Assembly (NCBI GenBank): GCA_964448935.1
Contig: CAYVBE010000095.1
Coordinates: 1-14,782 of the forward strand
Length of the DNA: 14,782 bases
Direction: 5' to 3'
Source of the DNA: CAYVBE01 sp964448935
Lineage (GTDB): Bacteria > Planctomycetota > Brocadiia > SM23-32
Shown: positions 6,377 to 13,502 of the stretch, one piece after another
Layout: every line of letters starts with the position of its first letter
Numbering within the stretch: position 1 is the stretch's first letter
Translations under genes and position numbers: made by a program
Notes under the pieces: generated by a model
What the model saw: the letters and a program-made list of their open reading frames with translations, nothing else
The model's database searches: none
What the model was told of the DNA's origin: nothing

Positions 6377-9300
6377 ATGAAGTCACATGGCGCAATGTGT
6401 CTGCTGGTTCTGGCGTGCCTCACAGCCGGAGCCGTCCGTGCCGAGAAAACGGATCTGGCCACACACGTGCTGGAGCTTTCAGGGCGGCGGGCAGGCGTGT
6501 GCAGCATGCCCTTTGATGCCGACCCCGCTTTGGCGACCGCCATCGCTGAGCAGAGCAGGCTGACGGTCCACGCCATGAGTGCGGAAGAAGGGGCGGTGAG
6601 GCGGGCACAGGCGGACCTGGCCGAAGCCGGTTTGCTGGGGCGGTCCGTCTATTTCGAGCAGGGCGGTCCCGGAGATGTGCCCCTGGCCGACTGGTATGCA
6701 GACCTGCTGCTGCTGACGGAGATCGCCGACGCTGACCTGTCCGACCTGCCCAGAAGCGAGTTCAAGCGTTTGCTTTCGCCCTATCGGGGCGTTGCGGTCG
6801 TCGGCCGTAGCGCGGGTTCGGACAAAGCTCTGGCCAAATCCGCTCTCAAGAAATGGGCTGAAGGTTTCGGTTGGCCTACGAGGGTGATCGAGGACAATTT
6901 CGGCCTGTGGGCTGTCGTGCGCCGCCCGCCGCCGGAGGGCGCCGACGAGTGGACGCACCGCCTCTATGGTCCGGGGAATAACCCGCTGTGCAACGACAGG
7001 CTGGTCAAACCGCCGTTCGACATCCAGTATGTCAGCCCCCAGTTTATCGGCATGGGAGTGAACGGCACCTGGGCGGCGGGGGGCCGCTTGTTCGAGGCGC
7101 AGGGGCACTTCTACAAACATGGCCCGTCCAGGCACCTTGTGAGCAAGTTCTGGGTGCGCAATGCCTATAATGGCGAGGTACTGTGGGAAATGGACCTCCC
7201 CAAGTACGTGGACCCGTCAGCGCAGACGATGATCGCCACTGCCGATGCGCTCTACACGATCAACGAAGACCGGCCCGGGGTGTTGGTTTTCGATCCGGAG
7301 ACAGGACAGCAGAAGAGAGTCCTCTCCTTCTCGGGCGTGGAGGGACAGTGCAAGTGGATCGCCCTGGAGGACGGAAAACTCTACGCGCTGCTGGGTAAGC
7401 CGGTGGTGGCGCGCAGTCAGCACAGCCATAGGCCGCTGGTCAAGAACCGGGAAAGCGAGAAGCTCTGCTTCGGCACCCAGGTCGCGGCGTACAGCCTGCA
7501 GGCGGGGAAGACCCTCTGGACGCACAAAGTCCAGCCGGAGAGGGTGATCGAATATCGCACGATGGGGGTTGCCGACGGCAAGCTCTTTTTCTTGGAGGAA
7601 GACAAGACGTATCGTTTCGACAAGAAGAGCGCCCGCGAAGAGGTGCTCAACCCGCGCATGGTCTGCCTCGACGGGCGCACCGGCGAAGTCCGATGGGAGA
7701 ACATGGACGAAGCTTTGCAGAGGCTGCACCGCGTGCATAGGTTTAAGTTCGGCCGCCTGAACATGCCACGACTGATCTGCACGCCGCAGATCGTCCGGCT
7801 GCGGCTTATGTTCTGGACTGGCCAGAACGACATCATGTTCTTCGACCCCGCGGACGGGCGGCTGCTGTGGTCCCTTCCCGCGCGGCACGGGGAGCGGCAC
7901 CCACCTGCAGAACATTACGCCGGCTTCGTCCACGACGGGGTATACGTTCATCGGGCGCGCGAGTATGACCTGCTCACGGGCGAGGAGCTTACCGAGGACA
8001 GGTCGGAACGCCTGGCCTGGAGCGGAGGTTGCGGGGTGCGCACCCTGGCTCCGGGCGGCATTTTCGGCAATGCCGGCGCGGGCACCGAGATGGCCGTGAA
8101 GGCGGGCTGCGAGGTGGGCAGCCTGCCGGCGCTTGGGCTGCTGAACGTTCCGCGCGGCTGGTGCCACTGCAACTCCATCTGGCTGGGCACATTCGCCTTT
8201 GCGCATCAGGGCGAGGGACGAGAGGCTGACAGGCAGCCGCGTTTGCGGCTTGGCTTGCCGGACCCCGGAGACGTCTCGCCGCTTTCGATCACAAAGGAAG
8301 ACTGGCCGACCTACCGCCACGACACCGATCGCACCGCGCATAGCCCGGTTGCCGTGTCTGAACACGCCAGCCTGCTCTGGCATCACAAACGAACCGATCC
8401 GTACTGGCACTTCGAGAAGTACGACCAGGACCCGATGAAGCCGCAGGGGCAGCCTACAGAGCCCGTCGCGGCCGGGGGCATGATCTTCTACGCGGGCACG
8501 GACGGAGCGGTCCGGGCCCTTGAGGCTGCCGACGGCCGGTCGGTCTGGACGTACTGGGCCGCCGGCAGGATTCATGCACCGCCCACCGTTTGGAACGACC
8601 GTCTTTACGTCGGTTCGGGTGACGGACACGTGTACTGCCTTGAGGCCGCGACGGGCCGGCTCCTGTGGCGCTTCCGTGCGGCCCCGCACGACGAGCGCAT
8701 CATGCTGCACGGGCACCTGCAGAGCCGCTGGCCGGTGCTCACGGGCGTGTTGGTCAGGGAGGGCAGGGCCTGCTTCGCCGCGGGCATAGTCGAGAGTAAG
8801 GGCGTGCATGTATACGCCCTGGACGCCGTCACGGGTGAAGTGATCTGGCAGAGGGACGACGCCGGCGTGCAGACGGACACCAAGGAGGGGCTGACACCGA
8901 GCGGGTTCATGACCGCCTTTAAGGGGAAGCTCTGGATTCGCAATCGGCTGAGCCCTCCGGGCGTCTTCGACCTGGAAACCGGAAAGCAGACATCGCTGCC
9001 GGTCGCGGATTACGTGGCGGAACGCAGTTACCACTGGGGGCGCTATTTCCAGTCCATCGGAAGGGAAGTGCTGCACCTGGGGGACGGGCTGATCGTGGAG
9101 GGTGGGCGCAAGATGTTCCACGAACTCAACCACCGCGAGGGCGACCGCGGTTACCCGGGCCTCAATATGCGGCAGTACGGCCCGGATGGCAGGTCGGTCT
9201 ACCGCGCAAAGGTCCGCCTGGTCAAAGAGGCGATCATTCCCCCGGCGTTCGACCAGACGCTGATGGTTGTCGTCCCCGGCGGCTATGGCCGGTACTACAA

Positions 9301-9817
9301 GATGGTGGACGGGGAGCGCAGGCGGGTCGAAAGCCCCCGGCCTCGGGGCACCCAGGGACTTATGGCTCTGGATGCAGCAAAGGTCCGCCGGATGGCCCTT
9401 GCCGCACTTCGGAAAAGCCGGGGGTTCTCGGATGAATACACCCCGGGGCAGATGTGGGCGCTGAACGGTCAGCAGTTGGAGCGCGGGAAAGATGTGCCCA
9501 ACTATCCCGAGATGCTCGCGGACACTCCCGCCTTCCGCTGGCAGTTCGAGGAGGAGTGGGCCCAGGTCAACGCAGTGGCGCTGGCGAAAAACGCTGCCGT
9601 CATCACGCGCGGCATTCAAGCCAAAGACGACCGCGGCCGTCTGGCTAACGAATATGAGGGCTGGACGGTGGCCGCGCTCTCACGTGAGGACGGCTCCATC
9701 ATCTGGGAGCACGATTTGCCCGCAGAGCCCATGCTGAACGGCCTCTGTGTAGACCGCGCCGGCCGGGTCATCGTCAGCCTCAGGGACGGCGGCGTCGTGT
9801 GCGTGGGAAGAGAATAG
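6377..9817 (+). CDS. secreted methyltransferase-like plus BamB/PQQ-type beta-propeller protein
   Basis: This is a 1146-residue protein with a signal peptide at 1-22 (MCLLVLACLTAGAVRA). Residues about 30-183 resemble the Rossmann methyltransferase-like domain found ahead of propellers in planctomycete proteins: AIAEQSRLTVHAMSAEEGAV matches the strand-2 and acidic region and VPLADWYADLLLLTEI the strand-4 region. The glycine-rich SAM loop is replaced by GVCSMPFDADP. The propeller starts at DEWTHRLYGPGNNP (about 190) and repeats blades of the type 'G.vraLeaadGr.vW'. A second half begins at DWPTYRHDTDRTAHS (about 640). Cysteines cluster near 551-600, including GWCHCN. A strong late motif, HLQSRWPVLTGVLV, is typical of this family. 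The PQQ name describes the blade type; the quinoprotein active-site residues are not evident. It is probably a scaffold or binding protein at the cell surface. Confidence 0.75.
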   Translation: MKSHGAMCLLVLACLTAGAVRAEKTDLATHVLELSGRRAGVCSMPFDADPALATAIAEQSRLTVHAMSAEEGAVRRAQADLAEAGLLGRSVYFEQGGPGDVPLADWYADLLLLTEIADADLSDLPRSEFKRLLSPYRGVAVVGRSAGSDKALAKSALKKWAEGFGWPTRVIEDNFGLWAVVRRPPPEGADEWTHRLYGPGNNPLCNDRLVKPPFDIQYVSPQFIGMGVNGTWAAGGRLFEAQGHFYKHGPSRHLVSKFWVRNAYNGEVLWEMDLPKYVDPSAQTMIATADALYTINEDRPGVLVFDPETGQQKRVLSFSGVEGQCKWIALEDGKLYALLGKPVVARSQHSHRPLVKNRESEKLCFGTQVAAYSLQAGKTLWTHKVQPERVIEYRTMGVADGKLFFLEEDKTYRFDKKSAREEVLNPRMVCLDGRTGEVRWENMDEALQRLHRVHRFKFGRLNMPRLICTPQIVRLRLMFWTGQNDIMFFDPADGRLLWSLPARHGERHPPAEHYAGFVHDGVYVHRAREYDLLTGEELTEDRSERLAWSGGCGVRTLAPGGIFGNAGAGTEMAVKAGCEVGSLPALGLLNVPRGWCHCNSIWLGTFAFAHQGEGREADRQPRLRLGLPDPGDVSPLSITKEDWPTYRHDTDRTAHSPVAVSEHASLLWHHKRTDPYWHFEKYDQDPMKPQGQPTEPVAAGGMIFYAGTDGAVRALEAADGRSVWTYWAAGRIHAPPTVWNDRLYVGSGDGHVYCLEAATGRLLWRFRAAPHDERIMLHGHLQSRWPVLTGVLVREGRACFAAGIVESKGVHVYALDAVTGEVIWQRDDAGVQTDTKEGLTPSGFMTAFKGKLWIRNRLSPPGVFDLETGKQTSLPVADYVAERSYHWGRYFQSIGREVLHLGDGLIVEGGRKMFHELNHREGDRGYPGLNMRQYGPDGRSVYRAKVRLVKEAIIPPAFDQTLMVVVPGGYGRYYKMVDGERRRVESPRPRGTQGLMALDAAKVRRMALAALRKSRGFSDEYTPGQMWALNGQQLERGKDVPNYPEMLADTPAFRWQFEEEWAQVNAVALAKNAAVITRGIQAKDDRGRLANEYEGWTVAALSREDGSIIWEHDLPAEPMLNGLCVDRAGRVIVSLRDGGVVCVGRE

Positions 9818-9848
9818 CTGGTTTGAGTTAGTCGGAAGGAGTTGTGCG

Positions 9849-11801
9849 ATGCGTGCTCACGTAGCTGGCGTGACGTTTGCTGTCTTCTTTCTGGCTGTCA
9901 GCTCCATCCTGTTGGCCGGAGAAAGCGGTTCCAGTGCGGATTGGCCCCCTCCGGCCTGGGAGCCCGACTCCCAGGAGAGCGTCCAGTCGGATCTCCAGGA
10001 CATGCTGCTTTACCTGGCGGACGAAGCGGAGGAACGCGATGACCTGAGACTGCTCGCAGCGCACTTCCGCTCGCTCGAGATGGTGGTGGACGCGTACGGA
10101 GAGAGTTCGCCGGAGATCATCGGGAAGCTCCATGAGGAGTTCCGGACCGACTGGCAGAACGGGCCTGCCTCCTGGCAGGCTTATCTGGATGGTCGGCCTC
10201 TTTATCTGGCGTGGAAATCGCCCTACGACGGGGTGGTGACAGTCACGCTGGTCATCTTGCCCAGGGAATGGAACCCGGAGGAGTACTACCCGCTCTACTT
10301 CGAGCTTCACGGGGCGGGCGGCCGCAAGCCGCTGGATACCAGCACGATGAACTTCATCGGCCGGGGCGAGGGAATCGGACTGGCCTCTTACAGACGTGAG
10401 GGATTCCACGTCTATCCGCTCAATCGGGTGCTGACGGAGTACCACGGCGTCGGCGAACTGGACCTCTGGGAATGCCTGGACATGGTGGACAGGTACCTGA
10501 ACACCGATCCGGCGCGGCAGTATGTCTTCGGCTTCTCCATGGGCGGGGGAGGGGCGTGGACGTTCGGCGCCCAGGCTATGGCGAAGCGGGGATGGGCAGC
10601 GGTCGCGAGCTACTCGCCCGTCATCCTGCCGCACGAGTGGATGGCCGGTGAGTTGAGCAAAGCGCCTGTCTGGATATGCTTCGGCGAGCACGACATGGGC
10701 GCGCGCAAGGAGAAGGAGGACATGCGCCGAATGCTCCGGGAGTTCGGCAACGAGCCCGAGTTCATCGTGGTGCCCGAGACGGGCCATAAGTACCGAGGTG
10801 ACTATCAGGAGAAGATGCTCGAGTTCCTTTCGTTTCACTTCAACGAATCTCCCGTCATGTCGCGGTGGCGCACGGTGTCCGTGCATGCCCACGGCGACGA
10901 TGAAATGGAGCTGTACGTGAACGGCTACCCCGTGAGTGTGGACCCCGAGACATGGTCCGGCACCGCCCGGATGCGAGAAGGGAGAAACGTTGTAGCCGCG
11001 CACGTTCGAAACGTCAATTGGGCCGGTGGGCTGATCTTTGCCACTGAACTGAGGGGACGGCAGATTGTGAACTCCGACGGCGACTGGAAATGCACCTACC
11101 GAGAGCCGCGGGGCGATTGGAGGGCGGCAGATTACGATGACTCTGCGTGGGCGCGGGCCGGTGCGCCGTGTGAGGTCACCTCGTGGGCCGGGTATGAAAG
11201 GAACAAGGAGCGGACTGCGTCGTTCGCGTCGGAAGGGGTGAAACTGGTAGGCGCGCCGCCCGTGCAGCACTACCGTAAGGTCTTCCGGAGCGCAGCGGGT
11301 GAGGCGGAGGTGGGCATACGAGGCGTCGGATTCCGCCATCGCATCTGGCTGAACGGCGAGCTGATCGGAGAAGGCGCGGAGTATGCGGGCAATCCCTACC
11401 GGAATAAGCAGAGGCCGCCCGGCGGAAAAACGGTGAAGTACCCGTGCAAGACCGTTGCCGGGGACAATGTGCTGGCGCTGGAGATCACCTCGCATCAGTT
11501 GAACGGGCTGGGCATCCTGATGAAGGCCGCCGTGTTCCATCGGACGGATTCAGGCACAACGGGCCGCGTGCGAACCGGACCGGGCTGGCGCGTTTCGCCC
11601 CGGGCGGAGGACGGTTGGACGGAGCTCTCATTCGACGACAGTGCCTGGGCGATCACCGACCAGACGTTCATCAACAAGGCATATGACAGCGGCGGCGGGC
11701 GGCGCGGCGACGGCATGTTCACCGCTTACTGGTTGCAGCCGGGCGACCTGTACTTCCGAAAGGTTTTTGAAGTAGAGGATGAAGCAGAGTCGGGCGATTA
11801 A
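9849..11801 (+). CDS. secreted esterase fused to galactose-binding-like domains, C-terminus apparently cut short
   Basis: This is a 650-residue protein. The RBS GGAAGGAG at 9834-9841 is 7 bases from the ATG, and the signal peptide spans residues 1-23. Residues about 110-335 form an alpha/beta-hydrolase of the PHB-depolymerase/feruloyl-esterase/prolyl-oligopeptidase type with a complete-looking triad: Ser230 in GFSMGG, Asp282 in FGEHDMG, His313 in ETGHKYRG. FELHGAGG at 151-158 supplies the oxyanion region. Residues 341-401 (MELYVNG ... GRNVVAAHVRNVNWAGG) are half of a jelly roll, 405-562 a full one (WRAADYDDSAW, HYRKVFR, IWLNGE, NVLALEI), and 575-643 the front half of another (WTELSFDDSAW, YFRKVFEV). 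The protein stops where the next LYVNG-type half should follow. It is the last gene of the operon. Of the three hydrolase-type proteins in this operon, it is the one that looks active. Confidence 0.8.
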   Translation: MRAHVAGVTFAVFFLAVSSILLAGESGSSADWPPPAWEPDSQESVQSDLQDMLLYLADEAEERDDLRLLAAHFRSLEMVVDAYGESSPEIIGKLHEEFRTDWQNGPASWQAYLDGRPLYLAWKSPYDGVVTVTLVILPREWNPEEYYPLYFELHGAGGRKPLDTSTMNFIGRGEGIGLASYRREGFHVYPLNRVLTEYHGVGELDLWECLDMVDRYLNTDPARQYVFGFSMGGGGAWTFGAQAMAKRGWAAVASYSPVILPHEWMAGELSKAPVWICFGEHDMGARKEKEDMRRMLREFGNEPEFIVVPETGHKYRGDYQEKMLEFLSFHFNESPVMSRWRTVSVHAHGDDEMELYVNGYPVSVDPETWSGTARMREGRNVVAAHVRNVNWAGGLIFATELRGRQIVNSDGDWKCTYREPRGDWRAADYDDSAWARAGAPCEVTSWAGYERNKERTASFASEGVKLVGAPPVQHYRKVFRSAAGEAEVGIRGVGFRHRIWLNGELIGEGAEYAGNPYRNKQRPPGGKTVKYPCKTVAGDNVLALEITSHQLNGLGILMKAAVFHRTDSGTTGRVRTGPGWRVSPRAEDGWTELSFDDSAWAITDQTFINKAYDSGGGRRGDGMFTAYWLQPGDLYFRKVFEVEDEAESGD

Positions 11802-11823
11802 CGGGCCGACGGCAGACGAGAGG

Positions 11824-13350
11824 TCAGGTTTGCCAGTTCGGGTATTCCGTTTGGAGGCGTTCTATGGCCGCCTGATCGAGTGGGTCCTCGTTGCGGACGT
11901 GCCACTCGAACAGGCGCATTTTAAGGTCGTTTTTCAGCTCACGATGTTCAGGTGAGGAGGCAAGGTTGTGCCACTCCTCCGGGTCGTTTTCCAGGTCGTA
12001 GAGTTCTTCCTCACCGGTAATGAACCAGTTGTAGCGGTAGCATTCGGTGCGGATGCCCTTTGTGTAGTCGGCGGGGATGTTGATGCCGTGCGGCTCGTCG
12101 TGGTTTTCGGTCCAGTCGGCCGCCCATTCTTCATAGCTGTCGAAGGGGTTGCGCTGACCGGGGCGGCTGGCCTCCGCGTGGACGGCGTCCCGATGCTCCC
12201 CAGTCCTGCCGGTGAGGACACCGGCAAAAGACCTGCCCTGCACCCCGAACGGGATGTCAAGCCCGAGGAGGTCCAGGATGGTCGGCAGAACGTCCACCTC
12301 CTCGATCAGAGCCCGGCGTGCGTCGCGGGCCTCGAGCTTCGCCGGCCACGAGAACAGCAGCGGAACGTGAAGCAGGTCATCCAGCAGCACCGTATCCTTC
12401 TTTACCGTGCCGTGATGGCAGCAGAAATCCCCGTGGTCGGCCGTGAAGATGATGAGCGTGTTCTCCAGGATGCCCTGGCGCTCCAGCTCTTCCAACAGGT
12501 AGCCGATCTGCTCGTCAAGATAGGTGACCATGCTGTAGTAGACGGACATGAACATGCGGCGGTCGTGGTCGGAGACGCGGTCGCTGCGGCAGGCTCGGTA
12601 CTTGATGCCGTAGCGGGTCGGTTTGCCGGGCATGTCGTTCTCGGAGGTCGGCGGAAGCTTCATCTCCTCCGGCGGGTACATTTCGCGGAACCGGCGCGGC
12701 GCAATATGCGGGGCGTGGGGCTCGTATATCTGCAGGTTCAGGCAGAAAGGCCGATCGGGACCGCGCTCGTGCAGGAATCTGAGCGCGGACTCCCGCATGG
12801 CGTACAGCTTGGTGTCCTCGTCCGGGTGGTCGTGGAATCTCGCCCCAGCGTACGCGCCTCGGTCGGACTGAAACACCCGGAAGCACTCTCTCTCCAGTTC
12901 GGCGTATGCGCGCTGGGACGGCGTCAACTGATCGGCCAGCCGTCCCCAGAAGTCGGGGTGATTGTAACCCCAGACGTCGGCATGGTCGAAGTTCTGCCAT
13001 TCCTCGTCGCGCAGAAGGTGGTTTTTGCCCACGTAGCCGATGCTGTAGCCCGCGTTCTTGAGCAGGCGGAACATGTGCAGCTCCTGGTCGCTGCGTACGT
13101 AGTTCGGCTTCGCATTGCCGCGCACACGATGGGAGTGTACGTAGCGCCCCGTGAACAGCGTTGCCCGGCTCGGACCGCAGATGGGATGGTTGGTGTAGTA
13201 GCCGTGCAGGTTAACGCCCGAGGCTGCGATGCGGTCCAGATTGGGCGTATGTATCTCGGGGTTGCCGTTGGCCCCCAGCGCATCGTAGCGCTGCTGGTCG
13301 GTCATGATAAACAGAATATTCGGTCGGTCGTCGGCGGACGCGTGGTCCAT
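11824..13350 (-). CDS. type I (S1) sulfatase, no signal peptide
   Basis: This is a 508-residue protein, standard length for the family. RPNILFIMTDQQRYDALG at 9-26 is the N-terminal metal-binding strand. Cys58 in HPICGPSRATLFTGR is the C-x-P-S-R motif converted to formylglycine, the catalytic aldehyde hydrate of S1 sulfatases. Further metal and substrate residues are visible in EPHAPH (210-215), FTADHGDFCCHHG (302-314) and Lys317/318. The C-terminal ELYDLENDPEEWHNLA segment is typical. The start at 13350 has an RBS, GGGAGGA, at 13358-13364 with 7-base spacing. No signal peptide precedes the catalytic domain, so the enzyme appears cytoplasmic, unlike all its neighbours. Its substrate cannot be read from the sequence. 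No maturase gene is in the window. It converges on the upstream operon with a 22-base gap and is divergent from the gene at 13503. Confidence 0.93.
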   Translation of the reverse strand: MDHASADDRPNILFIMTDQQRYDALGANGNPEIHTPNLDRIAASGVNLHGYYTNHPICGPSRATLFTGRYVHSHRVRGNAKPNYVRSDQELHMFRLLKNAGYSIGYVGKNHLLRDEEWQNFDHADVWGYNHPDFWGRLADQLTPSQRAYAELERECFRVFQSDRGAYAGARFHDHPDEDTKLYAMRESALRFLHERGPDRPFCLNLQIYEPHAPHIAPRRFREMYPPEEMKLPPTSENDMPGKPTRYGIKYRACRSDRVSDHDRRMFMSVYYSMVTYLDEQIGYLLEELERQGILENTLIIFTADHGDFCCHHGTVKKDTVLLDDLLHVPLLFSWPAKLEARDARRALIEEVDVLPTILDLLGLDIPFGVQGRSFAGVLTGRTGEHRDAVHAEASRPGQRNPFDSYEEWAADWTENHDEPHGINIPADYTKGIRTECYRYNWFITGEEELYDLENDPEEWHNLASSPEHRELKNDLKMRLFEWHVRNEDPLDQAAIERLQTEYPNWQT

Positions 13351-13378
13351 GGATGGTTCCTCCCGGTCACAGATGACT

Positions 13379-13399
13379 GCCGGCCTTGTGCTCGCCGGC
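13379..13399. repeat. GCCGGC inverted repeat in the divergent intergenic region
   Basis: GCCGGC at 13379-13384 and 13394-13399 are separated by nine bases and can form a 6-bp all-GC stem. A third copy lies at 13435-13440. They sit between two divergently transcribed genes, where an operator would be expected. No T-run follows, so it is not a classical terminator. In GC-rich DNA such hexamers can occur by chance. Confidence 0.25.
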
Positions 13400-13502
13400 C
13401 ATTCTACGCAACTTCGTGCAGGAGTTCGACACGCGCCGGCCGCGGGAGGGTATTCTGCAACTGGTTAATCAACGCTTTGCTTTGGCAGACTGGAGGTCCT
13501 CG

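Noticed and set aside
4081..6576. 831-codon open frame on the minus strand, antisense to the GH-A gene
   Set aside because: High-GC third positions on the plus strand remove stops from this antisense register. The translation is Arg/Ala/Pro/His-rich with no domain motifs or signal peptide, whereas the plus-strand protein has clear motifs.
7217..9619. 800-codon open frame on the minus strand, antisense to the propeller gene
   Set aside because: It is a shadow of the same kind, with low-complexity composition and no recognisable domain, opposite a protein with many propeller blade motifs.
6377..9817. PQQ-dependent alcohol dehydrogenase reading of the propeller gene
   Set aside because: Blades match the repeat type, but I see no vicinal disulfide or catalytic Asp context of quinoprotein dehydrogenases and no cytochrome partner nearby.
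9828..11540. 570-codon open frame on the minus strand, antisense to the esterase gene
   Set aside because: It is a shadow frame; the plus strand has an intact Ser-Asp-His triad, a signal peptide and an RBS.
11802..11823. Bidirectional terminator between the convergent esterase and sulfatase genes
   Set aside because: The 22-base gap has no stable hairpin followed by a T-run on either strand.
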